From: Lachnospiraceae bacterium | GTDB taxonomy: Bacteria; Bacillota_A; Clostridia; Lachnospirales; Lachnospiraceae | Assembly: GCA_009911175.1 (NCBI GenBank) | Contig: QXWX01000012.1 | Location: 40,780-104,779, forward strand | Length of the DNA stretch: 64,000 bases | Reading direction: 5' to 3' | In this document: positions 8,567 to 15,951 of the stretch, piece after piece | How the letters are laid out: each line of letters begins with the position of its first letter | How positions within the stretch are numbered: position 1 is the stretch's first letter | Position numbers and translations under genes: made by a program | The notes under the pieces: generated by a model | What the model was told of the DNA's origin: nothing | Seen by the model: only the letters and a program-made list of their open reading frames with translations | Databases searched by the model: none

Positions 8567-9778
8567 ATGTTTCGGCCAGTTGCGCAGCTACCGCTGGATT
8601 ACAGCGTGTTTAAAGATAAAAAATCAGTTTTTTCATGGGCGCCTTCCGGCGCGGTTCTTTTTGGGAATGGAGCTTCTAAAAGAACCGGGGAGCAATTAAA
8701 AAAGCTGGGAGTCAAAAAGGCGACTCTCGTGACCGATCAAGGGCTTGTAAAATTCGGTATTGCAGAGCGGATCATCCGATCCGTGGAAGACGCCGGGATC
8801 ATACTGGATGTCTATGACGAGTGCGAACCGGATTCTTCCGTAGAAACCGTAGAAAAAATTGCCGCCCTTGCAAGGGATTCCGACGTATTGATCGGACTTG
8901 GAGGCGGCAGCTCCATGGATCCGGCCAAAGCAGCCGCGATCCTTGTTACGAACGGAGGCAGCATCCGGGATTATCAGGGATGCGATAAATTTACCAAAGC
9001 ACCGCTTCCTGTTGCGGCCATTCCTACGGCAGCGGGAACCGGAAGTGAATGTACGCCGTTTGCGGTGATTGCGGACCGGCAGCGGGCATGGAAGATGCCC
9101 ATCGGAGGAACCGGGATCATGCCGGCCCTGGCAATCTGCGATCCGGAGCTGACCTGGTCGCTTCCGGCAGGTATCACCGCGGCAACCGGAATGGATGCAC
9201 TGACCCATGCCATTGAAGCCTATACCTCCCGGTGTACGGAACCGATATCGGACGCACTGGCCGTACAGGCGATCAAGCTCATTGCCCATGCGATCCGGCC
9301 GGCAGTGTATCGGGGCGATATCGACCATGACGCAAGATATGATATGATGATGGGAGCCATGCTGGCCGGTTATGCATTTACCAGCGCCAGTCTGGGAATC
9401 TCTCATTGTATGGCGCATCCGCTGGGAGCACAGTATCAGGTCCCCCATGGTGTGGCCAATGCACTGTGTCTGCCGGTAGTCATGGAATTTAACATGGGCG
9501 CGTGGCCGGAGCGCTATGCGGAGATTGCCGGCTTTTTCGGCGAAGATATCTATGGAATGTCCGTAAGGGAGGCCGCAAAAGCAGGAGTACGGTGTGTATA
9601 TGAGCTGCTGGAGGATATGCCGATCCGACCTCTGGAGTCATTCGGGGTTACAGAGGAAAGTCTGGAGGGACTTGCCGATGATGCCATGCTGGGCGGTGAC
9701 CGGCCGAACAACGCAAGGATGACGACAAAGGAAGATTTTATTCAATTATACAGGAAGGTGATGGCTCTGAAAAAATAG
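8567..9778 (+). CDS. Iron-containing alcohol dehydrogenase
   Basis: A 403-residue group III (iron-dependent) NAD(P)-linked alcohol dehydrogenase, interconverting an aldehyde or ketone with an alcohol. The nucleotide loop is GGGSSMDPAK (residues 112-121). The metal ligands by family alignment are D210 and H214 (TGMDALTHAIEAY), H280 and H294 (GISHCMAHPLG ... VPHGVANA). The spacing H280-H294 equals that of lactaldehyde reductase FucO. In glycyl radical pathways such enzymes either reduce an aldehyde product or prepare the hydroxy-substrate (as sulfoacetaldehyde reductase does for isethionate lyase). No acylating aldehyde dehydrogenase is nearby, so redox balance by reduction is favoured. The start follows AAAGGAGGAGG. 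Confidence 0.93.
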   Translation: MFRPVAQLPLDYSVFKDKKSVFSWAPSGAVLFGNGASKRTGEQLKKLGVKKATLVTDQGLVKFGIAERIIRSVEDAGIILDVYDECEPDSSVETVEKIAALARDSDVLIGLGGGSSMDPAKAAAILVTNGGSIRDYQGCDKFTKAPLPVAAIPTAAGTGSECTPFAVIADRQRAWKMPIGGTGIMPALAICDPELTWSLPAGITAATGMDALTHAIEAYTSRCTEPISDALAVQAIKLIAHAIRPAVYRGDIDHDARYDMMMGAMLAGYAFTSASLGISHCMAHPLGAQYQVPHGVANALCLPVVMEFNMGAWPERYAEIAGFFGEDIYGMSVREAAKAGVRCVYELLEDMPIRPLESFGVTEESLEGLADDAMLGGDRPNNARMTTKEDFIQLYRKVMALKK

Positions 9779-9811
9779 AGCATATCCGAATCGACTGAAG
9801 GAGTATCGATC

Positions 9812-11020
9812 ATGAAATATAATTTTGATGAAATCATTGACCGGAAACATACAAACTGCATGAACACGGATGGATTCAGACAGTATATTTTTCACGCAGA
9901 TGAAACGATGAAATTTCCCTTTGCGGATGAGGAGTTTATTCGCATGTGGATTGCGGATATGGAGTTCGCGGCGCCGGAGTGTATTACGGACGCAATACGG
10001 GAAAGGCTGGACCGGAAAATTTTCGGATATACAAGGATTTTCGGAGACGAGTATTATCGGATATTTTCGGACTGGACCAGAAAACTCTACGGGTGGACAT
10101 TTCCTCAGAAAGATCTGTATACCTCTCATGGGGTGATTCCGGCGTTATATGAACTGACCGGATATATCTGCGGGTCAGAGGATAAGGTACTGATGATGAC
10201 ACCCTCCTATGCCTATTTTAAATATGCCGCAGAGCACAATGGAGTGGGATATGTGTGCTCGGACTTGCTGAACCGGAAGCAGGACGGATATTATGAAATT
10301 GATTTCGAAGATTTTCGGAAAAAAGCGGAGGATCCGGCGGTCAGACTGTTTATATTCTGCAATCCCCATAATCCGTCAGGACGGATCTGGACAGAGGAAG
10401 AGCTGCGCCGGGTGGCGGAAATCTGTTTTGAAAATGATGTGATGATCATTTCCGATGAGATCCACTGCGACCTGATCCGAACCGGGCGGACCCATATCCC
10501 GCTCGCAAAGATGTATCCGGACAGTGACCGGATCATTACCTGTATGGCGCCGAGCAAGACCTTCAATACGGCCGGGCTGCAGTTTTCCAATATCATCATC
10601 CCCAATGAAGAGATTCGGAAATGCTGGCTGAAATGGCATAATTTTGATGAAAATCCGCTTTCTCTAGCCGGAGCGATGGGGGCTTATCAAGGTGGATATG
10701 ACTGGCTGATGGAGCTGAGAACCTATCTGGATGCCAATTTTGAATTTGTGCGCAGTTATTTGGCGGAGCATTTACCGGAGGTGGTATTTCGGATTCCGGA
10801 CGCTACATATCTTGGTTGGGTGGATATCGGAGCTTATGTCGACAAGGAGGAGGATCTTCCACTGCTTTTTGCAGAAAAAGCAGGAGTGCTTCTGGAAGGG
10901 GGAAATATGTTTGTCCAAAATTCGGATACATATATCCGTCTGAATGTGGCGTGCCCTCGGTCCGTATTGGAAGAAGGGATGCGGAGGATATGCGGTCTAT
11001 TAGGAAATGCCGTGAAATAA
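9812..11020 (+). CDS. MalY/PatB-family PLP enzyme (aminotransferase fold I, C-S lyase group)
   Basis: A 402-residue fold-type I PLP enzyme. The Schiff-base lysine is K249 in APSKTFNTAGLQFSN, with CNPHNPSGR and SDEIHCDL binding cofactor upstream; SKTFN-x-AGL is characteristic of MalY/PatB proteins, many of which are beta-C-S lyases acting on cystathionine or cysteine conjugates, while some transaminate. Here it follows the dehydrogenase by 33 bases, with its own AAGGAGTATCGATC site. It probably removes the amino group or a beta-substituent from an amino acid feeding the radical enzyme, or acts on its product. Which one cannot be decided from sequence. Confidence 0.85.
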   Translation: MKYNFDEIIDRKHTNCMNTDGFRQYIFHADETMKFPFADEEFIRMWIADMEFAAPECITDAIRERLDRKIFGYTRIFGDEYYRIFSDWTRKLYGWTFPQKDLYTSHGVIPALYELTGYICGSEDKVLMMTPSYAYFKYAAEHNGVGYVCSDLLNRKQDGYYEIDFEDFRKKAEDPAVRLFIFCNPHNPSGRIWTEEELRRVAEICFENDVMIISDEIHCDLIRTGRTHIPLAKMYPDSDRIITCMAPSKTFNTAGLQFSNIIIPNEEIRKCWLKWHNFDENPLSLAGAMGAYQGGYDWLMELRTYLDANFEFVRSYLAEHLPEVVFRIPDATYLGWVDIGAYVDKEEDLPLLFAEKAGVLLEGGNMFVQNSDTYIRLNVACPRSVLEEGMRRICGLLGNAVK

Positions 11021-11144
11021 CAGATGTAGATTGCGAAGGATAAATTTGCATGCAGCGGATTGCGGCGATTGAGGATAACGGTGAATATGCAAGTGTACTG
11101 ACTGCATGATTGTGGAATTTTCGTAATGAGAAGAAGGGAAACAG

Positions 11145-12011
11145 ATGGATCTGCGGACAATGTATGAGGAATTAGACCGGTTATTTGCAAACGAAAAATA
11201 CGGGGAAGCGGAGGCGTTCTTACGTTCCGGGATTCAAGACGCGGTCCGGGAAGGGGAGTTGGCTTCTGCCCTGGCACTTTGGAACGAACTGGGAGGATTC
11301 CTTCGTGTCTGCGCAAAATACAAAGAGGGGATCGAAGCATTTCAAAATTCCCTGGAGACTGCTTTTTTGCTGGGGATGAAAGGTTCGGAGCAGGAGGCCA
11401 CCATCCATATGAACCTGGCCACGTTATATGCGGCGGCAGGCGAGAACAGAAAAGCAGCTTTCGAATTCGATCAGGCTGCAGAGATCTATGAATCGCGGCA
11501 GATCCGGGATTATCGGTCTGCGGCGCTGCAGAATAACCGGGCAGCCCTGTATTTGAAAGAAAAGCAATATGACAGGGCGATGGAAAGTGCTGAAGCTGCG
11601 TTTGCATGGATCAGCGGCCTTCCGAACAATGAGGATGAGCTGGGAGTGACAAATACGCTTCTGGCTCAGATTTACACGGCGAAACGAGAATTTGAAAAAG
11701 CGGAGGAACATATTGCCCAGGCGGAAGCTGCATTCTCAAAGCTGGCATTTCCGAATCCAATGCACTATGCGGTTCTGCTTTCCGCAAAAGGGCAGACGCT
11801 TTCCTTGTCCGGACAATGGGAAAAGGCGCGTTTGTGCTATGAGGATTCCCTTCCGCTGATCGAGGACCATTTTGGGAAAAACCTTTCTTATGCTTCCTGC
11901 CTGAGAAATCTGGCTGTCTGCTGCCGGGAGCTGGGGGATTTAAAGAACGGGGAATGCTATCAGAAAGAGGCGGAAAAAATAGAGAAGGAACAGGGATATG
12001 AAAGGACTTGA
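11145..12011 (+). CDS. TPR repeat protein
   Basis: 288 residues forming a run of tetratricopeptide-like helical hairpins from about residue 20 to 280: phases such as EGIEAFQNSLETAFLLG, YDRAMESAEAAFAWI and GQWEKARLCYEDSLPLIEDH repeat with helix-turn-helix spacing. There is no signal peptide, so it is probably a cytosolic scaffold or regulator. The 3' end overlaps the DUF4037 gene by 14 bases, so the two are translationally coupled and likely act together. The 124-base gap from the MalY gene holds no evident terminator, so it may still belong to the catabolic operon. Exact role unknown. Confidence 0.8.
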   Translation: MDLRTMYEELDRLFANEKYGEAEAFLRSGIQDAVREGELASALALWNELGGFLRVCAKYKEGIEAFQNSLETAFLLGMKGSEQEATIHMNLATLYAAAGENRKAAFEFDQAAEIYESRQIRDYRSAALQNNRAALYLKEKQYDRAMESAEAAFAWISGLPNNEDELGVTNTLLAQIYTAKREFEKAEEHIAQAEAAFSKLAFPNPMHYAVLLSAKGQTLSLSGQWEKARLCYEDSLPLIEDHFGKNLSYASCLRNLAVCCRELGDLKNGECYQKEAEKIEKEQGYERT

Positions 12012-12933
12012 GCTGTCAAGGAGATATTTTGAGACATATGGAAGGCCGATGCTGGAAAAGGAGTATCAGCAGTATACAGGAATCATTGCGGCCGGTCTGG
12101 CGGGTTCGGGTTCGGAATGCTTTGGATTTGATGACGCATATTCCCGGGATCATGATTTTGGTCCCGGGTTTTGTATCTGGATTCCGGAGCGGTATGAATC
12201 TGTAACAGGAGAAAATCTGCAGCGGTCCTATGAATTGCTGCCGTCCTTTTTTGAGGGGTATGGAATTTCCGACTGTGCTTTGGAGCGCGGAAACAGGATT
12301 GGGGTCCATTCGATTGAGTCCTTTTACCGGGACCTGATCGGCAGGGCGGATGCTCCGGAGACCAATATGGAGTGGTTTTGCATTCCGGAAAGATTTTTGG
12401 CAATGGCAGTGAATGGTGAAGTATTTTGTGATCCTTTGGGGGAGTTTACAAAAATCCGCCGGAAGCTGCTGGGATTTTATCCGGAGGATGTGCTCAGAAA
12501 AAAGCTGGCCGCAAAGTGCGCTGTGATGGGACAGGCAGGACAGTATAACTATGGGAGATGTATACGCCGCGGGATGTATGAGACGGCAGGACTTTGTGCC
12601 GGCCGGTTTGTAACGGCGGCATTGGGGGCAGTTTATCTGCTGAATAGAACATATATGCCGTTTTATAAATGGGTATTTCGCGGGGCGGAGGAGTTTGCGG
12701 AATGGGAAAGTGTGGTGGAGGATTTGAAAAAAATGATGCGGCTGTCGGATGTTCAGGATTCTGCGGGGAAAATGCTGCTGATCGAACGGGTCTGTATCCG
12801 GGTGCGGGATGCTTTGATCTTAAAAGGGTGGTCCTATGGGGAAGAATGCTTTCTGCAGAACCATGCAAAGCGTGTGACGGAAATGATCCGGGATCCGGTG
12901 CTTCGGGGGTTGCCGATCATGGCGGGGGAGTAG
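11998..12933 (+). CDS. DUF4037 protein (nucleotidyltransferase-like)
   Basis: 311 residues. The region AGSGSECFGFDDAYSRDHDF (residues 35-54) has the GS-x-D-x-D arrangement of the polymerase-beta nucleotidyltransferase fold, and DDAYSRDHDFGP is what I recall as typical of DUF4037. A helical domain follows. A nucleotidyl-transfer activity on a protein, RNA or small molecule is plausible but unproven for the family. The start overlaps the TPR gene by 14 bases. Together with the DUF4125 gene downstream it forms an accessory set next to the glycyl radical genes. Confidence 0.75.
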   Translation: MKGLELSRRYFETYGRPMLEKEYQQYTGIIAAGLAGSGSECFGFDDAYSRDHDFGPGFCIWIPERYESVTGENLQRSYELLPSFFEGYGISDCALERGNRIGVHSIESFYRDLIGRADAPETNMEWFCIPERFLAMAVNGEVFCDPLGEFTKIRRKLLGFYPEDVLRKKLAAKCAVMGQAGQYNYGRCIRRGMYETAGLCAGRFVTAALGAVYLLNRTYMPFYKWVFRGAEEFAEWESVVEDLKKMMRLSDVQDSAGKMLLIERVCIRVRDALILKGWSYGEECFLQNHAKRVTEMIRDPVLRGLPIMAGE

Positions 12934-12976
12934 TTCTGGAATGTGGATACGATATGGAAAGAAGAGGGGACAGAAC

Positions 12977-13159
12977 ATGAAGAACACAATCTCTGCTTAT
13001 GCAGAGGCATGACTTTGTTTACTTTTGTGGGGCGGTACGATGGTATCCACAAAAATTCTGCTGGAAAGTGTTTCAACGGTGATGCAGTTGTTTTTAAGAT
13101 TTCTGATAGCATATTTGGCTTTTTCCTTTCTAAGACAGGGACTATTCTGGCCAGCATAA
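12977..13159 (+). pseudogene. Decayed EamA/DMT transporter remnant
   Basis: ATG 12977, behind AGAAGAGGGGACAGAAC, opens a frame MKNTISAYAEA that meets TGA at 13010, then continues in the same frame as LCLLLWGGTMVSTKILLESV and on through LRFLIAYLAFSFL to TAA at 13157. This is the first one to two membrane helices of a drug/metabolite (EamA) transporter, with LLWGG and the following helix recognisable. The rest of an about 300-residue transporter is missing. The in-frame TGA probably replaces a tryptophan or similar codon. It sits between DUF4037 and DUF4125, so the ancestral cluster likely had a second transporter here. Confidence 0.7.
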
Positions 13160-13259
13160 ACGGGCAGGGAATGACGTTGGAAATCAAGGGCGACCTTTTG
13201 GTCGGGTGTGCGGCGTTAAGGCTCAGCGAAAACGGGAAAAGAAAAAGAGGGATCATAGT

Positions 13260-13898
13260 ATGATGCAAGTAAATGGAGAGCGGGAAGATATCATAGAGAG
13301 GATCATTGAAAAAGAATGGAACTTTTTTGCCAAGGTAAATAATATCGGCGGGAGGGCAGACTGCCAGGATGATTTCCGGACATTTCAGATTATGAGGTCC
13401 AGTCAGTTTGAGGCATGGGATCAAGAGGTGCTGCACAGCTATGCGCATGATCTGGAGCAGGCAGAATTCATGGGGCAGAATCCGGTGGAATTGAAATATG
13501 CGTATATGATGAAGGACACAGCTCCGGAGTATTATGAACAGAAGCTGGCTCCATTTCTGCCGGAGATCAAAGAGGAAAAAAAGAAGGCGGCAGAACAGAT
13601 TCTGGAATGGGAAATGACATGCTATCATAAGCTGCGGGAAATGTATCCGAATTTTATCGGATTGGGAAGGCAGGAACAGGATTCGGAGGGGAATCAGATG
13701 ACTTCCATCTCTGTATATCTGCGCGGGGAATTGTATACATATTCCAGGGAAACCTTGACGCTATATTTGGAGATGGTGAAGAATAAGGAGAAGGAAGGGA
13801 GTAATTTGATTCGTGAGATTTATGAAAATACGGCGAAGAGGTATGGGTATCAGGATCTCGAAGATGCGGAAAGAGCGGTCACTCCAGAGAGTGGTTGA
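13260..13898 (+). CDS. DUF4125 protein
   Basis: A 212-residue protein of the DUF4125 type, judged by the run IIEKEWNFFAKVNNIGGRA near the N-terminus and by RTFQIMRSSQFEAWDQEVL. The composition is charged and helical with no membrane segment. Function is unknown. ATG 13260 and ATG 13263 are both possible starts; the open frame extends 54 bases upstream but over low-quality sequence. It closes the cluster after the transporter remnant, and no further gene follows on this strand before a long hairpin at 14052. Confidence 0.7.
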   Translation: MMQVNGEREDIIERIIEKEWNFFAKVNNIGGRADCQDDFRTFQIMRSSQFEAWDQEVLHSYAHDLEQAEFMGQNPVELKYAYMMKDTAPEYYEQKLAPFLPEIKEEKKKAAEQILEWEMTCYHKLREMYPNFIGLGRQEQDSEGNQMTSISVYLRGELYTYSRETLTLYLEMVKNKEKEGSNLIREIYENTAKRYGYQDLEDAERAVTPESG

Positions 13899-14051
13899 AA
13901 ACTGCTTTCTGTAAACTGAAACGATAGATCGCGGGAATGAATTTTCATACACGCCTCAGGGGATCATTTTATGTAAGTGATTCCGGAAAGAAATATGATG
14001 GATACGACACAGGCGGGAAGGATGCAAGGTATGGCAGTCTTTCAGAGGATC

Positions 14052-14138
14052 GTCGGGAAATGATATTTACATACAACATCTTGCGGTGATGTATAAGCGG
14101 CCGTGCGAGATGTTGTGTGTAAACAGCTGTTTCCCGAC
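14052..14138. repeat. Long imperfect hairpin between converging operons
   Basis: The left arm 14052-14084 (starting GTCGGGAAA, ending ACAACATCTTGC) pairs with 14105-14138 (GCGAGATGTTGT ... TTTCCCGAC): about 25 paired positions with a few mismatches around a 20-base loop. The flanking 271-base spacer has no gene. It lies between the DUF4125 stop and the permease stop on the opposite strand. It may be a terminator without a T-run or a miniature inverted-repeat element. Confidence 0.6.
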
Positions 14139-14169
14139 AGATCATCCTGCATAATCCTGCCCTGCGGCA

Positions 14170-15027
14170 TCAATACCGCCGCCTGCACCACTTCTCCAGC
14201 AGATTGATCAGCGAATACAAAAGCATCGCCATGATACAGAGCAGGATAATGCTCATCAGCAGCCAATCCATCTTAAAGACCTGGCTGGAATAAATGATCA
14301 GATACCCCAGCCCGCTCCGCGCTGCCAGAAATTCTCCGATCACGACCCCCACCAGGCAGAGCCCGATATTGACCTTCATATTGCTGATGATGGCAGGGAT
14401 GGAGCTTGGCAGTACGACCTTGGTGAGGGCATGCCATTTGTTCCCGCGCAGGGTATAGATCAGCTTGATCTTCTCTTGATCCACTCCGGTAAAGCTGGTA
14501 TACAGGTTCAGGATGCTCCCGAAGATCGCCACAGACATTCCGGCCACGATGATGGTGGTCTGATTGGCGCCCAGCCATACGATCAGGAGAGGCGCAAGGG
14601 CGGACTTGGGCAGGCTGTTGAGCACCACCAGATAAGGATCCAGGATTTCGGACAGCTTGCGGCTGCACCAGAGCAGCACTGCAGCCAGGATACTGATGAG
14701 GGTGGTCAAAAGGAAGCTGGCAATGGTCTCATACAGGGTACTCCAGAGATGCAGGAAGATACTTTTGTCCGTTACCATTTCCAAAAAACAGCGGGTGACC
14801 TGCGAGGGGCTGCTGAAAATGAAGGAATCAATGATTCCGGCCCTGGCGGTAAATTCCCATAAAAAAAGAAAACAGATCAGGATTGCGGCGCGGGAAAAGC
14901 AGACGATACGCCGGTGCAATTTCCTTCCATGCAGGAAATTGCGCTGCCCGGCGGAGAATACTGCTGTGTTCTGCGTGATGCATGCAGCTTCCTGAGTTTT
15001 ACATTGTCCGGTAGAGATATCACGCAT
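14170..15027 (-). CDS. ABC importer permease, nitrate/taurine/thiamine-precursor type
   Basis: 285 residues with about six membrane segments (first at about residues 46-64). The cytoplasmic coupling loop near residues 180-230 carries the EAA-like motif: IKLIYTLRGNKWHALTKVVL then PSSIPAIISNMKVNIGLCLV, as in SsuC, TauC and ThiX-like permeases. It overlaps the ATPase gene by 8 bases. Together they would import a small anion or heterocycle. The periplasmic-type binding protein that normally accompanies such pairs is not present in the window, so specificity is open. The 45-residue N-terminal extension before the first helix is unusual; a later start is possible. Confidence 0.88.
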   Translation of the reverse strand: MRDISTGQCKTQEAACITQNTAVFSAGQRNFLHGRKLHRRIVCFSRAAILICFLFLWEFTARAGIIDSFIFSSPSQVTRCFLEMVTDKSIFLHLWSTLYETIASFLLTTLISILAAVLLWCSRKLSEILDPYLVVLNSLPKSALAPLLIVWLGANQTTIIVAGMSVAIFGSILNLYTSFTGVDQEKIKLIYTLRGNKWHALTKVVLPSSIPAIISNMKVNIGLCLVGVVIGEFLAARSGLGYLIIYSSQVFKMDWLLMSIILLCIMAMLLYSLINLLEKWCRRRY

Positions 15028-15787
15028 TGGTATTCAGCTCCTTCCAGATGATATTGAAATAATGCTTAAATTCCGGTGCATTGCGCCGGTTCATGGGAGT
15101 ATCTGCCTCTAATTCAAAAGTGATGGGAATGATCTTCGCGATGGAAGCGGGGCGGGGAGTCAACACCACGACCCGGTCGGCCATGCTGACTGCCTCGGAA
15201 AGGTCGTGTGTCACAAGGACCGCGGTCTTATGGGCATTCCGAAGAATCTGGCCGATGTCGTCACAGACCGATAAACGGGTCTGATAATCCAGGGCAGAAA
15301 AGGGTTCGTCTAACAGCAGAATGTCCGGATCCAGTACCAGCGTCCGGATCAGGGCCGCCCGCTGGCGCATCCCGCCGGAGAGCTCGGATGGTTTCGCGTT
15401 TTCAAATTGTTTCAGGCCGTACAGATCTAACAGCTCATGGGCATATTCCCGGGAACGCTCCGAGAGCATGTGCCGGATCTCCAGGCCCAGCAGGACGTTG
15501 CGGTAGACGGTCCGCCACTCGAACAGGTGGTCATGCTGCAGCATATATCCGATGTTGGTGGAGCTCTCCCGGAGCGCCTTTCCGTTCAGCTTCACCTGCC
15601 CGTCCTCGGCATCGATCAGGCCGCTTATAATTGAAAGCAGCGTGGATTTGCCGCACCCCGAAGGTCCTACGATGGCGACAAACTCCCCAGAGGATACGGA
15701 AAATGAGATATCTGTCAGTGCTTTTGTTTCTCCTTCCAGACTGTGATATGCATAATTGATATTTTTAAGTTCCAATATGGGTTCCAT
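15020..15787 (-). CDS. ABC importer ATP-binding protein, nitrate/taurine type
   Basis: 255 residues from ATG 15787; the open frame extends upstream but only through repetitive sequence. Walker A GPSGCGKSTL, Q-loop YMLQHDHLF, signature LSGGMRQRAALIRTL, Walker B ILLLDEPFSALD and switch histidine in VLVTHDLSEAVSMADRVVV are all present, in the SsuB/TauB/ThiZ style. It energises the permease encoded downstream, overlapping by 8 bases. No binding-protein gene precedes it; the next gene upstream is an unrelated anti-sigma-like gene on the same strand. Confidence 0.92.
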   Translation of the reverse strand: MEPILELKNINYAYHSLEGETKALTDISFSVSSGEFVAIVGPSGCGKSTLLSIISGLIDAEDGQVKLNGKALRESSTNIGYMLQHDHLFEWRTVYRNVLLGLEIRHMLSERSREYAHELLDLYGLKQFENAKPSELSGGMRQRAALIRTLVLDPDILLLDEPFSALDYQTRLSVCDDIGQILRNAHKTAVLVTHDLSEAVSMADRVVVLTPRPASIAKIIPITFELEADTPMNRRNAPEFKHYFNIIWKELNTNA

Positions 15788-15883
15788 GCAGACACTCCAA
15801 TCAAAAGATATATAATACTTTATGACAAAAAAGTGGAGAGGTGCATAGGAAAAGGAGGACCCGCCGGCCCCCCTTGTACCCTT

Positions 15884-15948
15884 CCTGTATTCTCCTTCCA
15901 GTATTCCCGTTCCAGCATTACTCTTCCGGTATTCCCGTTCCTCCATTA
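15884..15948. repeat. Degenerate GGAACGGGAATAC minisatellite
   Basis: On the minus strand, GGAACGGGAATACCGGAA and GGAACGGGAATACTGGAA recur with a further GGAGAATACAGGAA, giving about three imperfect units of 20-28 bases. They lie between the anti-sigma-like gene and the ABC ATPase gene. They translate as repeated EYRK-like peptides but there is no sign that they are coding. Confidence 0.55.
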
Positions 15949-15951
15949 TCC

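Noticed and set aside
12943..13263. Open frame of 106 codons between DUF4037 and DUF4125
   Set aside because: It runs through the EamA remnant in another frame; its product resembles no domain, while the alternative frame with one TGA gives transporter helices.
13999..14062. Small frame MMDTTQAGRMQG... with a purine-rich site upstream
   Set aside because: Only about 22 codons and running into the hairpin; nothing supports translation.
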